A program made the position numbers and the translations under genes. From Branchiostoma floridae (taxonomy: Eukaryota > Chordata > Leptocardii > Amphioxiformes > Branchiostomatidae), in NCBI RefSeq assembly GCF_000003815.2, contig NC_049988.1, positions 17,779,143 through 17,806,197 of the forward strand: a stretch of 27,055 bases of DNA, written 5' to 3'. The notes beneath the pieces were generated by a model that saw nothing but the letters and a program-made list of their open reading frames with translations, ran no database searches and was not told the DNA's origin. Of the stretch, positions 11,223 through 19,900 are shown piece by piece (position 1 is the stretch's first letter; every line of letters starts with the position of its first letter).

Positions 11223-12523
11223 GATTTAAATGTGCTAGCCCTCTCCGTTGTTGTACTAGCCACTGTGGTCTCCGCCAAGGTTGAGGTCAAGGTGCTTTGT
11301 TCTGTCGTTACCGGCAGTGTAGGAACTGTGGTTCTTTGTGCCGTCGTACCTTGGTCCACCAGTGTAGATTCAGAAAACGTTGTCGAATGGACTGACGTTC
11401 TTGATCTGCTGCTGGTGGAGCTTGGTTCAAGGGTGGTGCTTGCTGAAGAATATTCTGTGGACTGTCCAGTTGAATACCCTTCAGAAGTGCTGACAAGTGT
11501 ACTTCGAGCAGGTTCTGTCGAAGATGCTGCGGAAGACAATCCAGGTGTGCTTGTCTGCTCTGTAGTTGTACTAGCCACAGTGGTCTCAAGCAGAGTTGAT
11601 GTAGCAGTGCTTCGCTCAGTGGTTACCGGCACTGTACGAAAAGTTGTTCTTTGCGTTGTGCTACTTTGATCTGCCGATGTAGATTCGGCAAGCGTTGTCG
11701 TTGGCTCTGAAGTTCCTTGGCTGCTAGTGGTCGTTTGGATGCCGTATGTTGTGGCCGTGGAAGGATACCTCGTGGTCTCTGATGCGGTAGTATGACCTTC
11801 CGACGTGCCAAGGATTGTGCTTTCGGAACTTGGTGTTGTAGACGTGGCTAGAGATGATTCAAACGTAGTAGGCCTCTCCGTTGTTGTACTTGCCACGGTG
11901 GTCTCAGCCAATGTGGAGATCAGAGTGCTTTGCTCTGTTGTTACCGACAGAGTAGGAACTGTGGTTCTTTTCGCAGTGGTGCTTTTGTCCACCGGTGTGG
12001 ATTCATAAAGCGTTGTCGGGGCAAAGGACGATTTAAATGTGCTAGCCCTCTCCGTTGTTGTACTAGCCACTGTGGTCTCCGCCAAGGTTGAGGTCAATGT
12101 GCTTTGTTCTGTCGTTACCGGCAGTGTAGGAACTGTGGTTCTTTGTGCCGTCGTACCTTGGTCCACCAGTGTAGATTCAGAAAACATTGTCGAATGGACT
12201 GACGTTCTTGATCTGCTGCTGGTGGAGCTTGGTTCAAGGGTGGTGCTTGCTGAAGAATATTCTGTGGACTGTCCAGTTGAATACCCTTCAGAAGTGCTGA
12301 CAAGTGTACTTCGAGCAGGTTCTGTCGAAGATGCTGCGGAAGACAATCCGGGTGTGCTTGTCTGCTCTGTAGTTGTACTAGCCACAGTGGTCTCAAGCAG
12401 AGTTGATGTAGCAGTGCTTCGCTCAGTGGTTGCCGGCACTGTACGAAAAGTTGTTCTTTGCGTTGTGCTACTTTGATCTGCCGATGTAGATTCGGCAAGC
12501 GTTGTCGTTGGCTCTGAAGTTCC
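11223..12523 (-). CDS. Mucin-like protein, exon B part 4
   Basis: This holds about 1.6 units of the 269-residue repeat in one frame. It ends at 11218-11222, where the usual GGCAAAGGACGATTT reads GGCAAGGAGATTT, so one A and one C are missing (net two bases). Units here carry the PGLSS variant (+ strand AATCCAGGTGTG or AATCCGGGTGTG), in place of IGLSS in many units further left. One unit has TMFSEST where TTFSEST is usual (single base at 12185). Function is the same as the rest of the gene. Confidence 0.7.
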
Positions 12524-12524
12524 T

Positions 12525-13422
12525 GGCTGCTAGTGGTCGTTTGGATGCCGTATGTTGTGCCCGTGGAAGGATACCACGTGGTCTCTGATACGGTAGTATG
12601 ACCTTCCGACGTGCCAAGGATTGTGCTTGTGGCACTTGGTGTTGTAGACGTGGCTAGAGATGATTCAAACGTAGTAGGCCTCTCCGTTGTTGTACTTGCC
12701 ACGGTGGTCTCAGCCAATGTGGAGATCAGAGTGCTTTGCTCTGTTGTTACCGACAGAGTAGGAACTGTGGTTCTTTTCGCAGTGGTGCTTTTGTCCACCG
12801 GTGTGGATTCATAGAGCGTTGTCGGGGCAAAGGACGATTTAAATGTGCTAGCCCTCTCCGTTGTTGTACTAGCCACTGTGGTCTCTGCCAAGGTTGAGGT
12901 CAATGTGCTTTGTTCTGTCGTTACCGGCAGTGTAGGAACTGTGGTTCTTTGTGTCGTCGTACTTTGGTCCACCTGTGTAGATTCAGAAAACGTTGTCGAA
13001 TGGACTGACGTTCTTGATCTGCTGCTGGTGGAGCTTGGTTCAAGGGTGGTGCTTGCTGAAGAATATTCTGTGGACTGTCCAGTTGAATACCCTTCAGAAG
13101 TGCTGACAAGTGTACTTCGAGCAGGTTCTGTCGAAGATGCTGCGGAAGACAATCCAGGTGTGCTTGTCTGCTCTGTAGTTGTACTAGCCACAGTGGTCTC
13201 AAGCAGAGTTGATGTAGCAGTGCTTCGCTCAGTGGTTGCCGGCACTGTACGAAAAGTTGTTCTTTGCGTTGTGCTACTTTGATCTGCCGATGTAGATTCG
13301 ACAAGCGTTGTCGTTGGCTCTGAAGTTCCTTGGCTGCTAGTGGTCGTTTGGATGCCGTATGTTGTGGCCGTGGAAGGATACCACGTGGTCTCTGATACGG
13401 TAGTATGACCTTCCGACGTGCC
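12525..13422 (-). CDS. Mucin-like protein, exon B part 3
   Basis: This piece covers about one 269-residue unit of the left array (motifs TSTPGLSSAASSTEP, SEGYSTGQSTEYSS and TTFSESTQVDQ). It is bounded upstream by the one-base loss at 13423 and downstream by another at 12524, where GTTCCTTGGC in other copies reads GTTCCTGGC. Both losses are in two-base homopolymers and neither is seen in other units. The residues between them match the consensus unit closely, which argues that the underlying gene is intact here and that the breaks are consensus errors. Confidence 0.7.
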
Positions 13423-13423
13423 A

Positions 13424-16026
13424 GGATTGTGCTTTCGGCACTTGGTGTTGTAGACGTGGCTAGAGATGATTCAAACGTAGTAGGCCTCTCCGTTGTTGTA
13501 CTTGCCACGGTGGTCTCAGCCAATGTGGAGATCAGAGTGCTTTGCTCTGTTGTTACCGACAGAGTAGGAACTGTGGTTCTTTTCGCAGTGGTGCTTTTGT
13601 CCACCGGTGTGGATTCATAAAGCGTTGTCGGGGCAAAGGACGATTTAAATGTGCTAGCCCTCTCCGTTGTTGTACTAGCCACTGTGGTCTCTGCCAAGGT
13701 TGAGGTCAATGTGCTTTGTTCTCTCGTTACCGGCAGTGTAGGAACTGTGGTTCTTTGTGCCGTCGTACCTTGGTCCACCAGTGTAGATTCAGAAAACGTT
13801 GTCGAATGGACTGACGTTCTTGATCTGCTGCTGGTGGAGCTTGGTTCAAGGGTGGTGCTTGCTGAAGAATATTCTGTGGACTGTCCAGTTGAATACCCTT
13901 CAGAAGTGCTGACAAGTGTACTTCGAGCAGGTTCTGTCGAAGATGCTGCGGAAGACAATCCAGGTGTGCTTGTCTGCTCTGTAGTTGTACTAGCCACAGT
14001 GGTCTCAAGCAGAGTTGATGTAGCAGTGCTTCGCTCAGTGGTTGCCGGCACTGTACGAAAAGTTGTTCTTTGCGTTGTGCTACTTTGATCTGCCGATGTA
14101 GATTCGGCAAGCGTTGTCGTTGGCTCTGAAGTTCCTTGGCTGCTAGTGGTCGTTTGGATGCCGTATGTTGTGGCCGTGGACGGATACCACGTGGTCTGCG
14201 ATAGGGTTGTGTGACCTTCCGACGTGATTGTCCAGCTGCTTCCTTCTGTTGTGGCGATAGAGGTATGTCCTGCAGACTGCTCTGTGCTTGGATTCATTGT
14301 AGCAATAGTAGTTGTTTGACTGGTTGTACTTTGGTCTGACAGTGTCGATTCTATATATGTTGTGGTCGGAATTGTAGTTCTCGAAGTGCGGCTTCCTTCT
14401 GTCGTGGCGATAGAGGGATATCCTGTAGACTGTTTGGCAGTTGATTCATGTTCTGAAGTTTGCTCTGTGCTTGGATTCACTGTAGCAAGTGCCGTTGTTT
14501 GGCCGTTCGTGCTTTGTTCTAGCAATGTCGATTCCATGAATGTCGTGGTCGGAATTGTAGTTTTCGAAGTGCTGCTCGATGAGCTGCTTTCTTCTGTCGT
14601 GAGAATTGTTGTCGTTGGCACAGTCTCTTTAAAAGTAGTCATTAAAGTGCTCATCTCTGTACTAGGATTCATTATAGCAATCGTGGTTCTTTGGCCGGTC
14701 GTACCTTCGTCTGACGGTGTCCATTCAATAAATGTTGTGGTCGGAATTGTAGTTCTCGAAGTGCTGATTGTCGTAGGAGGCACCGTTGTCTCTTCATCAG
14801 TAGTCTGCTCTGTGCTTGGATTCACTGTAGTAAGTGTAGTTCTTTGGCCGTTCGTACTTTGATCTGGTAGTGTCGATTCCATAAATGTTGTGGTCGGAAC
14901 TGAAGTTGCCACAGAAGATGTCAGTAGTTCCTCATCCGTGGTCGGTTCAATGGTTGCGATTGCTGTGGTCTCTACCAAGGTTGAGGTCAAGGTGCTTTGT
15001 TCTGTCGTTACCGGCAGTGTAGGAACTGTGGTTCTTTGTGCCGTCGTGCCTTGGTCCACCGGTGTAGATTCTGAAAACGCTGTCGAATGGACTGACGTTG
15101 TTGATCTGCTAGTGGTGGAGCTTGGTTCAAGGGTGGTGCCTGCTGAAGAATATTCTGTGGACTGTCCAGTTGAAAACCCTTCAGAAGAACTGACAAGAGT
15201 ACTTCGAGCAGGTTCTGTCGAAGATGCTGTGGAAGACAAGCCAATTGTGCTTGTCTGCTCTGTAGTTGTACTAGCCACTGTGGTCTCAAGCAGAGTTGAT
15301 GTAGCAGTGCTTCGCTCAGTGGTTGCTGGCACTGTGCGGAAGGTGGTTCTTTGCGTGGTGCTACTTTGGTCTGCCGATGTAGATTCGGCAAGCGTTGTCG
15401 TTGGCACTGACGTTCCTTGGCTGCTTGTGGTCGTTTTGATGCCGTATGTTGTGGCCGTGGACGGATACCACGTGGTCTGCGATAGTGTGGTATGACCTTC
15501 CGACGTGCCAAGGATTGTGCTTGTGGCACTTGGTGTTGTAGACGTGGCTACAGACGATTCAAACGTACTAGGCCTCTCCGTTGTTGTACTTGCCACGGTG
15601 GTCTCTGGTAAGGTTGAGGTCAAAGTGCTTTGCTCGGTTGTTACCGACAGAGTAGGAACTGTGGTTCTTTGCGCGGTCGTGCTTTCGTCCACCGGTGTCG
15701 ATTCAGAAAGCGTTGTCGTGGAAAAAGTCGAGTTAAATGTGCTAGCCCTCTCCGTTGTTGTACTAGCCACTGTGGTCTCTGCCAAGGTTGAGGTCAAGGT
15801 GCTTTGTTCTGTCGTTACCGGCAGTGTAGGAACTGTGGTTCTTTGTGCCGTCGTACCTTGGTCCACCGGTGTAGATTCAGAAAACGTTGTCGAATGGACT
15901 GACGTTGTTGATCTGCTAGTGGTGGAGCTTGGTTCAAGGGTGGTGCCTGCTGAAGAATATTCTGTGGACTGTCCAGTTGAATACCCTTCAGAAGTACTGA
16001 CAAGAGTACTTCGAGCACGTTCTGTG
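13424..16026 (-). CDS. Mucin-like protein, exon B part 2
   Basis: This is an open stretch of about 2.6 kb that continues the gene after the one-base loss at 16026. In order it holds the rest of a diverged 807-bp unit pair (with FNSTFSTTTLSES, which contains an NST sequon absent from the main arrays), then a separate island of looser repeats (14218-14945, motif TTIPTTTFMES with VNPSTEQ), then the first units of the left 807-bp array. No start codon is needed because it is internal to exon B. The frame ends at base 13423, where the usual GTGCCAAGGATT reads GTGCCAGGATT, a loss of one A. It contains no Cys and no folded domain that I can recognise. Confidence 0.75.
14218..14945 (-). repeat. Island of a distinct, loosely spaced Ser/Thr repeat
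   Basis: Between the left array and the two diverged units, 728 bp lack the array pattern. Here a core of roughly 100 bp recurs four times, marked on the + strand by TGTGCTTGGATTCA or TGTACTAGGATTCA at 14283, 14466, 14658 and 14811 (spacing 183, 192 and 153 bp). The encoded core runs from TTIPTTTF or TTIPTTTY through ESTL, DQST and GQ to NPSTEQ. Spacers between cores differ in length and sequence and include a run of six Ser. It stays in frame with the gene, and divergence between copies is much greater than in the flanking arrays. Confidence 0.7.
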
Positions 16027-16446
16027 AAGACGCGGCGGAAGACAATCCGATTGTGCTTGTCTGCTCTGTAGTTGTACTAGCCACTGTGGTCTCAAGCAGA
16101 GTTGATGTAGCAGTGCTTCGCTCAGTGGTTACAGGCACTGTGCGGAAGGTGGTTCTTTGCGTGGTGCTACTTTGGTCTGCCGATGTAGATTCGGCAAGCG
16201 TGGTCCTTGGCACTGACGTTCCTTGGCTGCTTGTGGTTGTTTTGATGCCGTATGTTGTGGCCGTGGACGGATACCAGGTGGTCTGCGATAGGGTGGTATG
16301 ACCTTCCGACGTGCCAAGGATTGTGCTTGTGGCACTTGGTGTTGTAGAGGTGGCTAAAGACGATTCAAACGTACTATGCCTCTTTGTTGTTCTACTAGCC
16401 ACAGTGGTCTCTGGCAAGGTTGAGGTCAAAGTGCTTTGCTCTGTTG
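14946..16446 (-). repeat. Two diverged 807-type units at the 5' side of exon B
   Basis: The landmark TTGAGGTCAAGG recurs at 14981 and 15788, 807 bp apart, and the landmark GTGCCAAGGATTGTG at 15505 and 16311 (806 bp because of the one-base loss at 16026). These units share the 807-bp architecture but carry several features of the right array, such as GTGGTGCCTGCTGAAGAA and ESTPVDESTTAQ. They look like older or intermediate copies that were not homogenised with either array. Confidence 0.75.
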
Positions 16447-16788
16447 TGCTTAATGTATTTGTGGTGCCACCAGACTTTATACGTGTGAATGTCGACGGTT
16501 CTTCCGTACTGTAGTGAATCGTTGCTAATTCGGTTAGCGTGGATGTTTGAAGGGTTGTTCTCGGTGTGCTTTGTTCTGTTTCTAGATCTGTTGTTGCCCA
16601 CACTGTGCTACCACGCGTGCCAATGGGACTTGGTTGTGAATGTGTGTATGTCATCGGTTTCTTTGTGGAAATAGGAATCGTCGTTACGTCAGAGCGTGTT
16701 GTCGGCTGTGTAGACATTGTTAGGGTTTTCTGTGTTGAAATGGGGACTGTGTGTCTTTCCGTCGAAGTCACGTCCGTACTTTGTTGGT
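16027..16788 (-). CDS. Mucin-like protein, exon B part 1
   Basis: This is the 5' part of exon B, beginning directly after the splice acceptor. The first 110 or so residues are non-array Ser/Thr-rich sequence (for example DQQSTDVTSTERHTVPIST), less regular than the arrays and with scattered Lys, His, Arg and Trp. From about base 16446 it enters a diverged copy of the 269-residue unit (TSTLPETTVAS, then the WYPSTATTYGI and ADQSSTTQRTTFRTVP motifs). The frame is lost at base 16026, where other copies read TGTGGAAG and this one reads TGTGAAG, a loss of one G. Beyond that point this frame is a Gln/Leu/Arg-rich shadow, while the true frame continues as part 2. The role is the same as exon A: probably a densely O-glycosylated stretch. 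Confidence 0.75.
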
Positions 16789-16989
16789 CTGTTACAACAA
16801 CAACAACAACAACAAGCTTTACCAACACGACATTAAGTACAGTTACTTCTGTATGGTCAACTATAAACTACAACAAAATAGAGAGAAAGTACATATATCT
16901 TATGTGTGGTTGATGCGAATGATCTTTCTAAAGAAAACATTGTCGTCGGAATTGAAAAGTGGTTAGTGAATGGGTAATGAAAGACAAAC
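16789..16989 (-). other. Phase-1 spliceosomal intron, 201 bp
   Basis: On the minus strand exon A ends in CATCAG followed by the donor GTTTGT (GT at 16989-16988). The acceptor is a run of TTG repeats ending TTGTAACAG, with AG at 16790-16789. A branch-point-like ACTTAAT lies about 45 nt before the acceptor, near 16832-16837. The segment is clearly richer in A+T than the coding sequence on both sides and breaks the Ser/Thr pattern. Splicing joins G from TCA-G to AC-CAA, making GAC (Asp), and the open frame continues into exon B with the same composition, so the intron is phase 1. Without splicing the frame would end after 20 residues at the TAG at 16930-16928. No transcript evidence is available here, so the exact junctions are a prediction. 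Confidence 0.8.
16794..16815. repeat. ACA/TGT trinucleotide microsatellite at the splice acceptor
   Basis: Twenty-two bases of CAA/ACA repeat on the + strand read as TTG repeats on the minus strand, directly before the CAG of the predicted 3' splice site. It lies inside the intron and appears to serve as the T-rich tract. Confidence 0.85.
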
Positions 16990-19900
16990 CTGATGTGCTT
17001 GATAGGGTGGACGACATCGTGCTTCTCTCTGTAGTAGGAGCAAGAGTTGAAATTGGGCTGCTTTGGTCCGAGATGGACGGACTCGGCGATTCAAGATCCC
17101 CAGCTTCTGTTGTATCCGACAAAATAGACGATAATTTAAGCGATGTTGATGATTGTAGTCTTACTGTTGTCGAAATTATTGTATTAGCTTCTGTACTTGG
17201 TTTTTCTGTCATAGATGCTGTGGTCATGTCAGTAGTAGCACCAAAAGGTGTTACTGTCGTCGCTTGACTTGTATTCATGTCATTATACAAAGTCATTGTA
17301 TTAGCTTCTGTACTTGGCCTCTCTGTCCCAAAGGCTGTAGATATGTCAGAAGTAGAATCCGTAGGCGTCAATGTCAACGTTTGAGCAGTAGTCAAGGCAC
17401 TAAATACACTATAAAGGTTGTTCGCCGTCGTCGAAGGGGGTGTCGTGCTTTGCCCGGCTGTTACCGACAGAGTAGGAACTGTGGTTCTTTGCGCGGTCGT
17501 GCTTTCGTCCACCGGTGTCAATTCAGAAAGCGTTGTCGTGGCAAAAGACGAGGTAAATGTGCTAGCCCTCTCCGTTGTTGTACTAGCCACTGTGGTCTCT
17601 GCCAAGGTTGAGGTCAAGGTGCTTTGTTCTGTCGTTACCGGCAGTGTAGGGACTGTGGTTCTTTGCGCAGTTGTACCTTGGTCAACCGCTGTAGATTCAG
17701 AAAACGTTGTCGAAAGGACTGACGTTCTTGATGTGCTAGTGGTGGAGCTTGGTTCAACTGTGGTGCCTTCTGAGGAATATTCTGTCGACTGTCCAGTTGA
17801 ATATCCTTCAGAAGTGCTAACAAGTGTACTTCGAGCACGTTCTGTGGAAGACGCGGCGGAAGACAATCCGATTGTGCTTGTCTGCTCTGCAGTCGTAGTA
17901 GCCACTGTGGTCTCATCAAGAGTCGATGTAGCAGTGCTTAGCTCAGTGGTTGCTGGCACTGTACGGAAGGTGGTTCTCTGCGTGGTGCTACTTTGTTCTG
18001 CCGATGTAGATTCTGCAGGCGTTGTCGTTGAGACTGAAGTTGCTTGGCTGCTTGTGGTCGTTTTCATGCCGTAGGTTGTAGCCGTGGACGGATGCCCAGT
18101 GGTCTGCGATACGGTGGTATGACCTTCCGACGTGCCAAGGATTGTGGTTGTAGCACTGGGTGTTGTAGACGTGGCTACAGACGATTCAAACGTGCTAGGC
18201 CTCTCCGTTGTTGTGGTCTCTGCCAAGGTTGAGGTCAAAGTACTCTGCTCTGTTGTTCCCGCCAGAGTAGGAACTGTCGTTCTTTGCGCAGTTGTAGTTT
18301 TGTCCGTTGTTGCACTAGCCACGGTGGTCTCTGCCAAGGTGGAGGTCAAAGTGCTTTGCTCTGTTGTTACCTGCACAGTAGGAACTGTCGTTCTTTGCGC
18401 GGTTGTGGTTTTGTCCGCCGCTGTGGATTCAGCAAGCGTTGTCGTGGCGGAAGACGATGGAAATGTGCTAGACCTCTCCGTTGTTGTACTAGCCACGGTG
18501 GTCTCTGCCAAGGTAGAGGTCAAAGTGCTTTGCTCTGTTGTTACCGGCAATGTAGGAACTGTGGTTCTTTGCGCAGTTGTACCTTGGTCCACCGGTGTAG
18601 ATTCAGAAAACGTTGTCGAAAGGACTGACGTTCTTGATGTGCTAGTGGTGGAGCTTGGTTCAACTGTGGTGCCTTCTGAGGAATATTCTGTCGACTGTCC
18701 AGTTGAATATCCTTCAGAAGTGCTAACAAGTGTACTTCGAGCACGTTCTGTGGAAGACGCGGCGGAAGACAATCCGATTGTGCTTGTCTGCTCTGCAGTC
18801 GTAGTAGCCACTGTGGTCTCATCAAGAGTCGATGTAGCAGTGCTTAGCTCAGTGGTTGCTGGCACTGTACGGAAGGTGGTTCTCTGCGTGGTGCTACTTT
18901 GTTCTGCCGATGTAGATTCTGCAGGCGTTGTCGTTGAGACCGAAGTTCCTTGGCTGCTTGTGGTCGTTTCGATGCCGTATGTTGTGGCCGTGGACGGATA
19001 CCACGTGGTCTGAGATAGGGTGGTATGACCTTCCGACGTGCCAAGGATTGTGGTTGTAGCACTGGGTGTTGTAGACGTGGCTAAAGACGATTCAAACGTG
19101 CTAGGCCTCTCCGTTGTTGTGGTCTCTGCCAAGGTTGAGGTCAAAGTACTCTGCTCTGTTGTTCCCGCCAGAGTAGGAACTGTCGTTCTTTGTGCAGTTG
19201 TAGTTTTGTCCGTTGTTGCACTAGCCACGGTGGTCTCTGCCAAGGTGGAGGTCAAAGTGCTTTGCTCTGTTGTTACCTGCACAGTAGGAACTGTCGTTCT
19301 TTGCGCGGTTGTGGTTTTGTCCGCCGCTGTGGATTCAGCAAGCGTTGTCGTGGCGGAAGACGATTGAAATGTGCTAGACCTCTCCATTGTTGTACTAGCC
19401 ACGGTGGTCTCAGCCAAGGTAGAGGTCAAAGTGCTTTGCTCTGTTGTAACCGGCAATGTAGGAACTGTGGTTCTTTGCGCAGTTGTACCTTGGTCCACCG
19501 CTGTAGATTCAGAAAACGTTGTCGAAAGGACTGACGTTCTTGATGTGCTAGTGGTGGAGCTTGGTTCAACTGTGGTGCCTTCTGAGGAATATTCTGTCGA
19601 CTGTCCAGTTGAATATCCTTCAGAAGTGCTAACAAGTGTACTTCGAGCACGTTCTGTGGAAGACGCGGCGGAAGACAATCCGATTGTGCTTGTCTGCTCT
19701 GCAGTCGTAGTAGCCACTGTGGTCTCATCAAGAGTCGATGTAGCAGTGCTTAGCTCAGTGGTTGCTGGCACTGTACGGAAGGTGGTTCTCTGCGTGGTGC
19801 TACTTTGTTCTGCCGATGTAGATTCTGCAGGCGTTGTCGTTGAGACCGAAGTTCCTTGGCTGCTTGTGGTCGTTTCGATGCCGTATGTTGTGGCCGTGGA

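Larger units (their letters stand above)
1..14217 (-). repeat. Left tandem array of 807-bp (269-residue) coding units
   Basis: Taking TGAGGTCAA (+ strand) as the boundary, units begin at 1, 808, 1615, 2416, 3231, 4035, 4841, 5648, 6456, 7257, 8062, 8869, 9676, 10477, 11282, 12089, 12895 and 13701. The last is partial, ending near 14217. All departures from 807 bp are explained by small events: six-base losses near 2380, 7220 and 10439, the eight-base duplication at 2431, the patches at 3246 and 6015, and one- or two-base losses at 4755, 7346, 11218, 12524 and 13423. Each unit has three copies of the sub-repeat seen four times in the 906-bp unit. The array continues past the left edge. Confidence 0.9.

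Noticed and set aside
1-14217. Non-coding satellite DNA
   Set aside because: Unit lengths are multiples of three, the reading frame is conserved between units, and the same protein pattern continues through non-array parts and across the intron.
16928-16930. TAG as the true C-terminus of a separate gene
   Set aside because: It lies in an AT-rich segment with good splice signals whose removal restores the frame into further sequence of the same kind; a two-gene model is less economical.
18132-19013. Plus-strand open frame of 293 codons, and many similar Val/Leu/Cys-rich frames recurring in every unit on the + strand
   Set aside because: They are the antisense of Thr/Ser codons, end at the same stops in each unit (for example TGA in GATTGAAATG), and recur only because the repeat recurs. 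The minus strand is open for 10 kb over the same region.
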